Program-made: the position numbers and the translations under genes
Part shown: one piece after another, positions 6,473-11,748 of the stretch
Layout: every line of letters starts with the position of its first letter
Numbering within the stretch: the first letter of the stretch is position 1
Notes under the pieces: generated by a model
What the model saw: the letters and a program-made list of their open reading frames with translations, nothing else
Databases searched by the model: none
Told to the model about the DNA's origin: nothing
Assembly: GCA_900548615.1 (NCBI GenBank)
Contig: URKW01000066.1
Span: 1-11,748, forward strand
DNA from: an uncultured Eubacteriales bacterium
GTDB taxonomy: Bacteria > Bacillota > Clostridia > Oscillospirales > Oscillospiraceae
Direction of reading: 5' to 3'
DNA length: 11,748 nt

Positions 6473-7077
6473 AAGGGTTGCTGTTAAAGGATATTCTGAC
6501 CCTATACAAGCAGACGAAGATCATTCTGCTGCTGATGGTGGTTTTCGCCTGTATCCCTGGCTTGCCCACTTCAGCGTTTGCTGTATTTTACGGCGCTATG
6601 ATGCCTATTACCGCGCTGGCCTATGATGAGCGCAGCAAATGGGATGAGCTGGCGGCCATGATGCCCTACACGGCCAAGGCCATCGTAGGCAGCAAGTATG
6701 CGCTGGGCCTGCTGCTGATCGGAAGTATCTCGCTGCTGTCCGCCGCGTCACAAGTGGTAGTCAGCGTGGTGCAGCATGTCCCCCTTAACACTGAGACGCT
6801 GATCAGCATTCCGCTGGTGGCCTGCGGCGCTCTGCTGATGATGCTGATAGACCTGCCTCTGATGTTCCGTTTGGGCGTAGAAAAGGGCCGCATCATCTAC
6901 ATTTTGCTGACCTGCGGCTGCGTAACGTATTTTGCTATGAACACAGATGACGTGATCGCATCCCTGGACACTGTCAGCGTCTATTCGGCACTGCTGATGG
7001 TGCTGGCAATCACCATCGTTGCTTTTGTCATCTCTTATACCATCTCCATCCAGGTCTACCGGGTGCGGCGGGGATGA
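6469..7077 (+). CDS. ABC-2-type transporter permease
   Basis: The 202-residue protein is the membrane partner of the preceding ATPase (ABC2_membrane_5-like). It has about six hydrophobic segments, near residues 18-31, 35-51, 78-102, 110-133, 141-157 and 169-193. The cytoplasmic loop after the second segment carries DERSKWDELAAMMPYTAKAIVGSKY, a pattern typical of this permease group, where it lies next to the ATPase. The start codon overlaps the ATPase stop (ATGA). Related operons include bacitracin-type and YtrA-regulated stress exporters, but the substrate is unknown here. Only one permease gene is present, so a homodimeric permease is likely. Confidence 0.9.
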   Translation: MKGLLLKDILTLYKQTKIILLLMVVFACIPGLPTSAFAVFYGAMMPITALAYDERSKWDELAAMMPYTAKAIVGSKYALGLLLIGSISLLSAASQVVVSVVQHVPLNTETLISIPLVACGALLMMLIDLPLMFRLGVEKGRIIYILLTCGCVTYFAMNTDDVIASLDTVSVYSALLMVLAITIVAFVISYTISIQVYRVRRG

Positions 7078-7084
7078 CCGCTTC

Positions 7085-7123
7085 CATAAGAAAAAGGACG
7101 GCCACGCCGTCCTTTTTCTTATG
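7085..7123. terminator. Bidirectional terminator between convergent genes
   Basis: A perfect 18-bp stem (7085-7102 with 7106-7123, 3-nt loop CAC) has A-runs on the left arm and T-runs on the right. It therefore works as a hairpin with a U-tract in both directions. The TAA of the leftward gene at 7119 lies inside the right arm. Confidence 0.85.
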
Positions 7124-7607
7124 ATGCACATTTCTTACAGGGTGTCAGTCCCCGCCGCTCTACCTCGTCCCAGGTGATCTCCTGCCCGTTCTTACCGGGA
7201 CATGCCGCGTCATAGTGATAGCGCTTTCCGCTGGGCGAGGCATACACATGCTCCGCCCGTTCCGGGGGTGTAGTTTCTTCCGGTTCTGTGACTTCGTCGT
7301 CCGGAAGCGCCGCTTCATCGGGCGGCGTTGTGACGCCCTTCTGCGGAACCGTCACCTCCGGCTCCGTCTGCGCGGTAGAATCCTGCTGACCATGCTCCTG
7401 CAAGTACACCTCAAAGGTATCCTGCCGGTATTGCTCCTTCTGCTCTAAGTGCAGTACGATATAGCCTGTCAGCATGCAGCACACCAGCATGCACAGGGCG
7501 ATCTCCGGCAGGCAACGGCCCAGCGGCACCGTCATCAACTTTGCCAGCCACTCCTTCAGCGTAGGTCGACGGCCATTACCGCCGGATGTTTTCTGTCGGC
7601 GTTCCAT
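7119..7607 (-). CDS. Membrane-anchored protein with C-terminal Cys/His putative metal-binding domain
   Basis: I recognise no named family. The 162-residue protein has a basic N-terminus (MERRQKTSGGNGRR), one transmembrane helix (about 33-54), and an acidic Pro/Thr/Glu-rich spacer (about 75-116). Its compact C-terminal domain begins at YASPSGKRYHYDAACPGK and ends in LTPCKKCAS. His131, Cys136, Cys157 and Cys160 could bind zinc, resembling the Ada-like metal-binding module (RYHxxxC...GLTPCKKC) seen at the ends of many Firmicute surface or nuclease proteins. The N-terminus should be cytoplasmic and the Cys domain outside. GGAGG (complement of 7614-7618) lies 6 nt before the ATG. The gene starts 24 nt after the LysR stop and is probably in its operon. 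Confidence 0.85.
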   Translation of the reverse strand: MERRQKTSGGNGRRPTLKEWLAKLMTVPLGRCLPEIALCMLVCCMLTGYIVLHLEQKEQYRQDTFEVYLQEHGQQDSTAQTEPEVTVPQKGVTTPPDEAALPDDEVTEPEETTPPERAEHVYASPSGKRYHYDAACPGKNGQEITWDEVERRGLTPCKKCAS

Positions 7608-7631
7608 GCCTGTCCTCCCCTTTCGCCGCGC

Positions 7632-8513
7632 TTACGCTTTCTCGATCCGCGTCAGCATCCTGACCGCGTATTTCAGGAACATTTTCACCGCCGGAGACAC
7701 ATCGGCCTTGGAATTCATGGCCACGCCCAGCGTGCAGTACGAGGGCGGATCCAAAGGCAGCATGGCGATATCACAGATGCGCTTCTCCGTAATAAGCTGG
7801 TTCATAATGCTCATGCCCAGCCCCTGCTCCACCATGGACATGACGGAGAAACTCTCCAGCGTGGTGAACTGCACATTGGGCTCAATACCGTTCTGGGTGA
7901 ACAGCGCCTCTATGTCGTCGTCACAGCCCAGGGCCGGCATGATGAAGCGGTCATATTTACAGTTCTCCAGCGGATAGCATTCCGCGTTGGCCATGGGGTG
8001 ATCCCGGGGCAGCACCGCCAGCATGGGATCCTCCGCCAGCGGGATAAATTCATAGGGCATGCCCTCCTGATAGCTAAAAAATCCAATGTCTGCGGCACGG
8101 TCGTCCAGCCATTTGGACACCTCCTGCCAAATGCCCTCCATCAGCTTGATGTGGATCTGGGGATAATCACGCTGGAACGCACTGATGACCGCAGGCAGCC
8201 AATGGGTGGCGATACTGGAATAGGAGGCGATGGTGACGCTGCCGATCAGCAGGCCGTTCATCTCGGCGGACAGCTCGAAAATACGATCCTCCTGCCGCAG
8301 AAATTCCCGCACCGTGGGCAGCAGCAGCTCACCGTTTTCCGTCAGCGTCACGCCCTTTGTATTCCGCCGGAATACCGGAAAGCCCAGCTCCTTCTCCAGC
8401 GCCGTCACCAGCTGGTTCACGCCGGACGGCGTGTAGCTGAGGGCTTCCGCCGCTTTGGAAAAGCTTCCGGTCTCTGCCGCCGCCAAAAAGGCTCTGCATC
8501 GTGCTGTTTCCAT
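7632..8513 (-). CDS. LysR-family transcriptional regulator
   Basis: The 293-residue length is normal for LysR-type regulators. The N-terminal winged helix-turn-helix covers about residues 5-66, with AETGSFSKAAEALSYTPSGVNQ and FRRNTKGVTLTENGELLLP. The remainder is a periplasmic-binding-protein-like effector domain containing IGFFSYQEG, MLAVLPRDHPMA and VEQGLGMSIMNQ. The start at 8513 has AAAAGGAGA 7 nt before it. It is divergent from the small membrane-protein gene at 8651, the classical layout for a LysR regulator controlling its neighbour, and lies directly upstream of the metal-tail membrane protein. The effector and target are unknown. Confidence 0.95.
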   Translation of the reverse strand: METARCRAFLAAAETGSFSKAAEALSYTPSGVNQLVTALEKELGFPVFRRNTKGVTLTENGELLLPTVREFLRQEDRIFELSAEMNGLLIGSVTIASYSSIATHWLPAVISAFQRDYPQIHIKLMEGIWQEVSKWLDDRAADIGFFSYQEGMPYEFIPLAEDPMLAVLPRDHPMANAECYPLENCKYDRFIMPALGCDDDIEALFTQNGIEPNVQFTTLESFSVMSMVEQGLGMSIMNQLITEKRICDIAMLPLDPPSYCTLGVAMNSKADVSPAVKMFLKYAVRMLTRIEKA

Positions 8514-8530
8514 GGTTCCGTCTCCTTTTA

Positions 8531-8558
8531 CTGTCAGTAATCCTGATATCTGCTGTCA
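8531..8558. repeat. Direct repeat CTGTCA, 22-bp period, in the lysR leader
   Basis: CTGTCA occurs at 8531-8536 and 8553-8558, two helical turns apart, with the palindrome GATATC (8545-8550) between. It lies between the lysR promoter and the lysR start, so it could be an autoregulatory binding site. The motif is short and may be coincidental. Confidence 0.3.
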
Positions 8559-8559
8559 T

Positions 8560-8587
8560 ATTTTATCGTTTTACTTTTCTTGTTAAA
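8560..8587 (-). promoter_or_regulatory. Probable lysR promoter
   Basis: On the minus strand, TTTAAC (complement of 8582-8587) and TAAAAT (complement of 8560-8565) are 16 bp apart in an AT-rich block. The boxes are moderate. This promoter overlaps that of the divergent gene, which favours coordinated control. Confidence 0.45.
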
Positions 8588-8603
8588 TATTCTACTATAT
8601 AAT
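8570..8603 (+). promoter_or_regulatory. Probable promoter for the small membrane protein
   Basis: A perfect TATAAT stands at 8598-8603 but has no good -35 box at normal spacing. Alternatively TTTACT (8570-8575) and TACTAT (8593-8598) are 17 bp apart. A weak -35 fits a promoter that needs an activator such as the adjacent LysR protein; that link is inferred. Confidence 0.45.
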
Positions 8604-8650
8604 TGTCTAAAGCACAAGCCTAAAATTCAAATTTTAAGGAGGAATCTGCC

Positions 8651-8881
8651 ATGAAAAACATCCGTGCCTACCTGACAATCGCCGTGGTTTCCCTCATGCT
8701 GGTGGTGGTATCCGCCTTTTCCATGAGCACCGTCGGCCATCAGGGCGCCGTCTGCGTGCCGCTGCTGTTCGGTCTCCTCTTTTGCTGGAGCGCCGTCAAA
8801 GCAATGCTGGCCCAGCTGGAAGAACCAGAGTTCGAAGCGGCTCCGATCCGTTTCACCGTTCTGACTCTCAAGGCCGCATGA
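8651..8881 (+). CDS. Small two-helix membrane protein, function unknown
   Basis: The 76-residue protein has hydrophobic segments at about residues 7-26 and 33-53, separated by a short loop (STVGHQG). A charged tail (LEEPEFEAAPIRF) follows. The N-terminal segment could be a signal peptide, but no clear cleavage site is followed by a soluble domain, so a hairpin membrane protein is more likely. AAGGAGG (8636-8642) is an excellent ribosome binding site 8 nt before the ATG, and a strong terminator follows 13 nt after the stop. This supports a genuine single-gene transcript. It diverges from lysR and may be its target. I recognise no family. Confidence 0.8.
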   Translation: MKNIRAYLTIAVVSLMLVVVSAFSMSTVGHQGAVCVPLLFGLLFCWSAVKAMLAQLEEPEFEAAPIRFTVLTLKAA

Positions 8882-8894
8882 CCCCCGCTTTTTC

Positions 8895-8931
8895 AAAACG
8901 CCCGCATACCACCGGTATGCGGGCGTTTTTT
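8895..8931. terminator. Strong terminator between convergent genes
   Basis: A perfect 16-bp stem (8895-8910 with 8914-8929, 3-nt loop) is followed by six T on the plus strand, terminating the small membrane-protein gene. The left arm begins with four A, giving a shorter U-tract for the leftward lipoprotein gene, whose stop is at 8935. Confidence 0.9.
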
Positions 8932-8934
8932 ATC

Positions 8935-10332
8935 TTACGGTTCGCGGATCGTGCCACCGTTTATCGTGACTCTTCCCTTGTCCAAACACAGGGCATCCTC
9001 CCCGCCGGGTACGACGATCTCGCCGCCGGCAACGGTAACGTCGCCGGCGCCCAGCCATAGGCCGCTGTCAAGGATCAGTGTGCCGCCCTCCACAGTGACG
9101 CTGCCCTTCTCGATGCTGCAATCACCGGTCACATGCAGTGTGTCACCTTTCACCACCAGCGCCGCGTTTTGCAGCCACAGGGCGGGACAGGTCAGCGTAC
9201 CGTCCTCCAGCAGAAGCAGTCCCTCCTGCTCCGCGTTGCTGCCGATGGCCAACTCCTCACCGCCGGTAACGGTGATCTCCGCGCCATCCCGGACAGCCAG
9301 CACCGGACGGGTCACAGCGCCCCAGCCCCAGATGCTCAGCTTGCTCACCGACAGGCTTCCGTCCCCGGTAAACAGCAGACTTGTACCGCCCAGCTCTCCG
9401 GAAATCGCATTGCTTCCGGTCAGCTCAAGATGCAGGGCACCCCAAGGCAGCAGATCTTCAAGGGCCGCGCCGTTCAGCTTCATCGTACCGCCAAACCAGC
9501 ACAGCGGCTCCACTTGCGCCGCGCAAAGACCGTCCCACATCACGCTCTCACCGTCCACCGGAGCCCACTCCTCGCTGAAGGCCGTTTGGTAGTACGCGCC
9601 GCCGTCCTGTTCATTATCCAGCAGCGTAGCATTATAGGAATTTGCGGTGACGGATGCCAAATTGGCGGCAGCCAGCGTCCCCGCTCCGCCCTCGATGGTC
9701 GATTCCTTGGGAAGCTCACCGTTGAAATACGCCTGTCCGCCGCTCATCACGATCGCCGCGGCACCGTCAACGTTGTATTCATCTATGAGCGCCACGCCGC
9801 CCCGGAAGGTACAGCCTTTAGCACCCAAAAGCTGGCGGGCTAACAGCAGGCCGTCCGCCACCAGCACCTCGCCATTCACCTGCATCCGGTCGGTATAGAC
9901 CGTGCCGCCCAGCTGCGTATAGGCGGGCGCGTTGCCATTGCTCAGCAGCTCCATGTCCGGGCAAACCACCGTCACGTCACCGGCCACCATCAGCGCAGGC
10001 AGGTCGAACCGGCCTCCTCCACAGCGAATGCCCATGGTCGTAAAGGTCAGCGTACCGTCGCCGGTGATCAGCACACAGTCGAACCCGTTGAAGCAGGGCT
10101 CTCCGCCGCCGTCAATGGTGCAGTCGTGGCCCTTTTCCGCAAAGGGCAGCTTGCTGTCGGGCTCCGCCGTGCCGCTGCTGGCGGCAATGTCGAACCAGCG
10201 GCGACAGCTCTCCGGCAGCTCCTCTGCTGTCAGCTCCGATGGCTCCGTATTTGCGGCGTCCTCTGTCGGCGTACCGCAGGCGTTCAGTACCAGCAGTAGG
10301 CATGCAAGCAGTAGAGCAAGCAGTCGTTTCAT
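8935..10332 (-). CDS. Repeat-rich lipoprotein, probably a beta-helix surface protein
   Basis: The 465-residue precursor begins MKRLLALLLACLLLVLNAC, a lipoprotein signal peptide with lipobox LNAC and lipidated Cys19. It would therefore be anchored on the outer face of the membrane. After a short Glu/Thr/Ser-rich spacer the protein is built of short strands rich in Gly, Val and Thr: ITGDGTLTF, LMVAGDVTVV, LLLEDGTLTC, ALVVKGDTLHVTGD, GSVTVEGGTLIL, GDVTVAGGEIVV and GRVTINGGTI. The roughly 15-22 residue spacing suggests a right-handed parallel beta-helix or solenoid, as in some carbohydrate-binding surface proteins of Clostridia (Cthe_2159-like). That assignment is inferred and no catalytic motif is evident. 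AAGGAG is 9 nt before the ATG. The gene lies 23 nt downstream of the reductase gene and is probably cotranscribed with it. Confidence 0.88.
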   Translation of the reverse strand: MKRLLALLLACLLLVLNACGTPTEDAANTEPSELTAEELPESCRRWFDIAASSGTAEPDSKLPFAEKGHDCTIDGGGEPCFNGFDCVLITGDGTLTFTTMGIRCGGGRFDLPALMVAGDVTVVCPDMELLSNGNAPAYTQLGGTVYTDRMQVNGEVLVADGLLLARQLLGAKGCTFRGGVALIDEYNVDGAAAIVMSGGQAYFNGELPKESTIEGGAGTLAAANLASVTANSYNATLLDNEQDGGAYYQTAFSEEWAPVDGESVMWDGLCAAQVEPLCWFGGTMKLNGAALEDLLPWGALHLELTGSNAISGELGGTSLLFTGDGSLSVSKLSIWGWGAVTRPVLAVRDGAEITVTGGEELAIGSNAEQEGLLLLEDGTLTCPALWLQNAALVVKGDTLHVTGDCSIEKGSVTVEGGTLILDSGLWLGAGDVTVAGGEIVVPGGEDALCLDKGRVTINGGTIREP

Positions 10333-10355
10333 CCCTCGTTTCTCCTTCGTTTTCC

Positions 10356-11476
10356 TTACTTGGCGTCCTGCTGCTTTTCAAACTCCTCCGCCACATCCAT
10401 CAGCAGCTGTCGGATCAGCAAATGCTGGAGACAAGTGTCTTCGCATCGGCCACACTTCACGCAATCCGAAGCCTTTCGTCCCGGCGCGGTATGCACCTGC
10501 GTATAGTAATAGTCCGCGTTCCAGTCGTGATGGAGCTGCTTAGCGTTCATCAGGGCAAACAGATCCGGAATGGCAATATGCGTGGGGCAGCCCGCTACGC
10601 AATACCGGCAGCCCGTGCACGGGATCAGATTCATTCCCCGGAAAATAGTTTTCACCTGTTCGATGGCCGCCAGCTCCGTCTCATTCAGCGGCGTAAAGCT
10701 CTGCATAAAGCTTGTGTTCTCCCGCATCTGCTGCATATCGCTCATGCCGGACAGCACCATGGCCACACCGGGAAAGCTTGACGCAAAACGAATGGCATAG
10801 CTGGCGGGGCTTTCGCCGTGCAGGTCGTCCAGCACTGCTTTGGCCACCTCCGGCAGCTTCACCAGATTGCCGCCCTTGACCGGTTCCATGATAAAGACCG
10901 GTTTGCCGTACTTCCGGCACACCTCGTAGCACTTACGGCTCTGCACCGTGGGATCGTCATAGTCCAAATAGTTGAACTGAAGCTGCACCACCTCGATCTG
11001 CGGATACTCCGTCAAAATCTGCTCCAGAAACTCCGCCGTGTCGTGGAAGGATATTCCCACATGGCGCACTTTGCCCTCCGTCTTCAACGCGAAGGCCGTT
11101 TCATAGGCATGGCACTCCTTAAAATGACGGAAAGCGTTCTTATTCTGGGCGTGCATCAGATAGAAGTCGAAAATTCCACTCCGCAAATGTCCAGCTGGCT
11201 CTCAAAGAAAGGACGGATCTCCGCCTCGCTTTTGAAATAAGCATCCGTCAGCTTATCCGTCAACACGTATCTGTCACGGGGATAACGGCTGGTCAGGCAG
11301 GTTTTCAGCGCCCGCTCGCTCTTTCCGTCAAGATAGCCATGGGCTGTGTCGAAATAGTTGAACCCCTCATCCAAAAAAGCATCCACCATCTGACAGGTCT
11401 GCGCCGTATCCACCTCGCCATCCTTCATCGGCAGCCGCATAAAACCAAAGCCAAAATTTTTCTTGATTCGTTCCAT
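10356..11476 (-). pseudogene. Aldo/keto reductase with C-terminal 4Fe-4S domain, frameshifted
   Basis: This is an NADPH-linked aldo/keto reductase fused to a ferredoxin-like domain, a family common in anaerobes. The 5' part (11476 to about 11174) encodes MERIKKNFGFGFMRLPMKDG with catalytic D43, Y48 and K75. The 3' part in another frame carries FDFYLMH (His about 109), the rest of the barrel, and two clusters, CTGCRYCVAGCP and CVKCGRCEDTC. Restoring one T in the TTTT run (AAAA at 11170-11173 on the plus strand) joins VEF to FDFYLM and gives about 373 residues, the normal length. As sequenced, translation stops shortly after (at 11156) and loses the His and both clusters. It may be a sequencing error or a real mutation. 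GGGGAG is 9 nt before the ATG. The next gene downstream is the lipoprotein. Confidence 0.9.
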
Positions 11477-11504
11477 GAAATATCACTCCCCAGCATTGAT
11501 TTCA

Positions 11505-11538
11505 ATTATATTTTAACATAGCTGCCCCAAGATGAAAA
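11505..11538 (-). promoter_or_regulatory. Probable promoter of the reductase-lipoprotein operon
   Basis: On the minus strand, TTTTCA (complement of 11533-11538) and TAAAAT (complement of 11510-11515) are spaced by 17 bp. A perfect TATAAT (complement of 11505-11510) follows immediately. The exact pair in use is uncertain, but the AT-rich block upstream of a good ribosome binding site makes a promoter likely. Confidence 0.5.
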
Positions 11539-11558
11539 CAGATTTTAAGGAAAAATAC

Positions 11559-11586
11559 AAAAAAGAAACACCCTCCGAATGGTGGG
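11559..11586 (-). terminator. Probable terminator for the leftward recombinase gene
   Basis: Read on the minus strand, CCCACC, a 4-nt loop and GGAGGG form a short GC-rich hairpin with one central mismatch (11571-11586). It is followed by TGTTTCTTTTTTG, a U-rich tract. It lies about 50 nt after the recombinase stop and just upstream of the reductase promoter. Confidence 0.5.
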
Positions 11587-11616
11587 GGGTCATAAGAAAG
11601 TAATATCGTATTTTCT

Positions 11617-11651
11617 CAGGAACGGCGTGGCTTCGGTTACGCCGTTTCCTG
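11617..11651. repeat. Long inverted repeat spanning the recombinase stop codon
   Basis: The arms at 11617-11628 and 11639-11651 are complementary apart from one bulged base. On the plus strand the stem extends through two G-U pairs to a C(UUCG)G tetraloop (11632-11635). The TAA of the recombinase at 11637-11639 is inside the structure. No T-tract follows on either strand, so it is not a classical terminator. Confidence 0.6.
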
Positions 11652-11748
11652 TTTCAGCAGTTCTTCCACGTGGATAAAGCCCACAAGGTCATAGGAAATG
11701 CGGATGCCCTGATGCCGCTTGCCGCTGGACTTGTCCGGGGCTTCAATG
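11637..11748 (-). CDS. C-terminal end of a large serine recombinase (cut by window edge)
   Basis: Only the last 36 codons and the stop are in the window, with the frame entering from the right edge. The peptide reads IEAPDKSSGKRHQGIRISYD, then LVGFIHVEELLKQETA. The APDKSSGKR...I.I.YDLVGFI pattern is characteristic of the C-terminal domain (DUF4368-like) of large serine recombinases in conjugative transposons and other integrated elements of Clostridia. The catalytic N-terminal domain would lie beyond the window. The identification rests on this short tail only, so the element type cannot be told. It implies that an integrated element, or a remnant, borders the chromosomal genes to the left. 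Confidence 0.72.
   Translation of the reverse strand, partial: IEAPDKSSGKRHQGIRISYDLVGFIHVEELLKQETA

Noticed and set aside
7449..8540. Rightward reading frame of 363 codons opposite lysR
   Set aside because: His/Arg/Gln-rich and without a ribosome binding site. The minus strand encodes a full-length LysR regulator.
9133..9843. Rightward reading frame of 236 codons opposite the lipoprotein
   Set aside because: Antisense of a lipoprotein with a clean signal peptide and good ribosome binding site. No domain and no start signal of its own.
1..11748. CRISPR array, tRNA, rRNA, complete insertion sequence or plasmid origin
   Set aside because: No regularly spaced repeats, cloverleaf-like segments, rRNA-like sequence, transposase with flanking inverted repeats or iteron cluster were seen on either strand by eye.

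Overview
The window reads as GC-rich chromosomal DNA from an anaerobic Clostridia-type Firmicute, most likely an Oscillospiraceae/Ruminococcaceae-like gut bacterium. This is an inference from gene content: IreB, a YtrA-type GntR/ABC operon, an aldo/keto reductase with ferredoxin-like clusters, and the tail of a large serine recombinase typical of Clostridia mobile elements. Strong AGGAGG-type ribosome binding sites and sigma-A-type promoters agree with it. No species is claimed.

Left part (1-5153). A SEDS peptidoglycan polymerase gene (rodA-like, leftward, cut by the window edge) diverges from a rightward tsaE-tsaB-upp run covering the tRNA t6A modification machinery and uracil salvage. ireB follows from its own near-consensus promoter and ends at a strong terminator. 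A second near-consensus promoter then drives a roughly 118-nt structured leader, a 99-residue protein of unknown function, and a secreted SH3-SH3-NlpC/P60 cell-wall hydrolase.

Middle (5163-7123). A YtrA-type GntR repressor, an ABC ATPase and an ABC-2 permease form a tight operon with ATGA overlaps. The promoter overlaps an inverted repeat, which suggests autoregulation by the GntR protein. The operon ends at a perfect 18-bp bidirectional terminator shared with the convergent gene.

Right part (7119-11748). A LysR-type regulator and a membrane-anchored protein with a Cys/His putative metal-binding tail run leftward. They diverge from a 76-residue two-helix membrane protein. Further right is a leftward pair: a 4Fe-4S aldo/keto reductase, disrupted by a one-base frameshift in a short homopolymer, and a repeat-rich lipoprotein that is probably a beta-helix. 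The right edge holds the last 36 codons of a large serine recombinase, so an integrated mobile element probably lies beyond or ends within this edge.

Most genes here are housekeeping or envelope-related. I see no CRISPR array, tRNA, rRNA or complete mobile element, and no convincing undescribed multi-gene system. The most unusual signals are the leader at 3567-3684 with competing hairpins, the LysR/metal-tail/small-membrane-protein cluster, the unclassified lipoprotein, and the frameshifted reductase beside the recombinase. No gene-free stretch exceeds about 235 bases.
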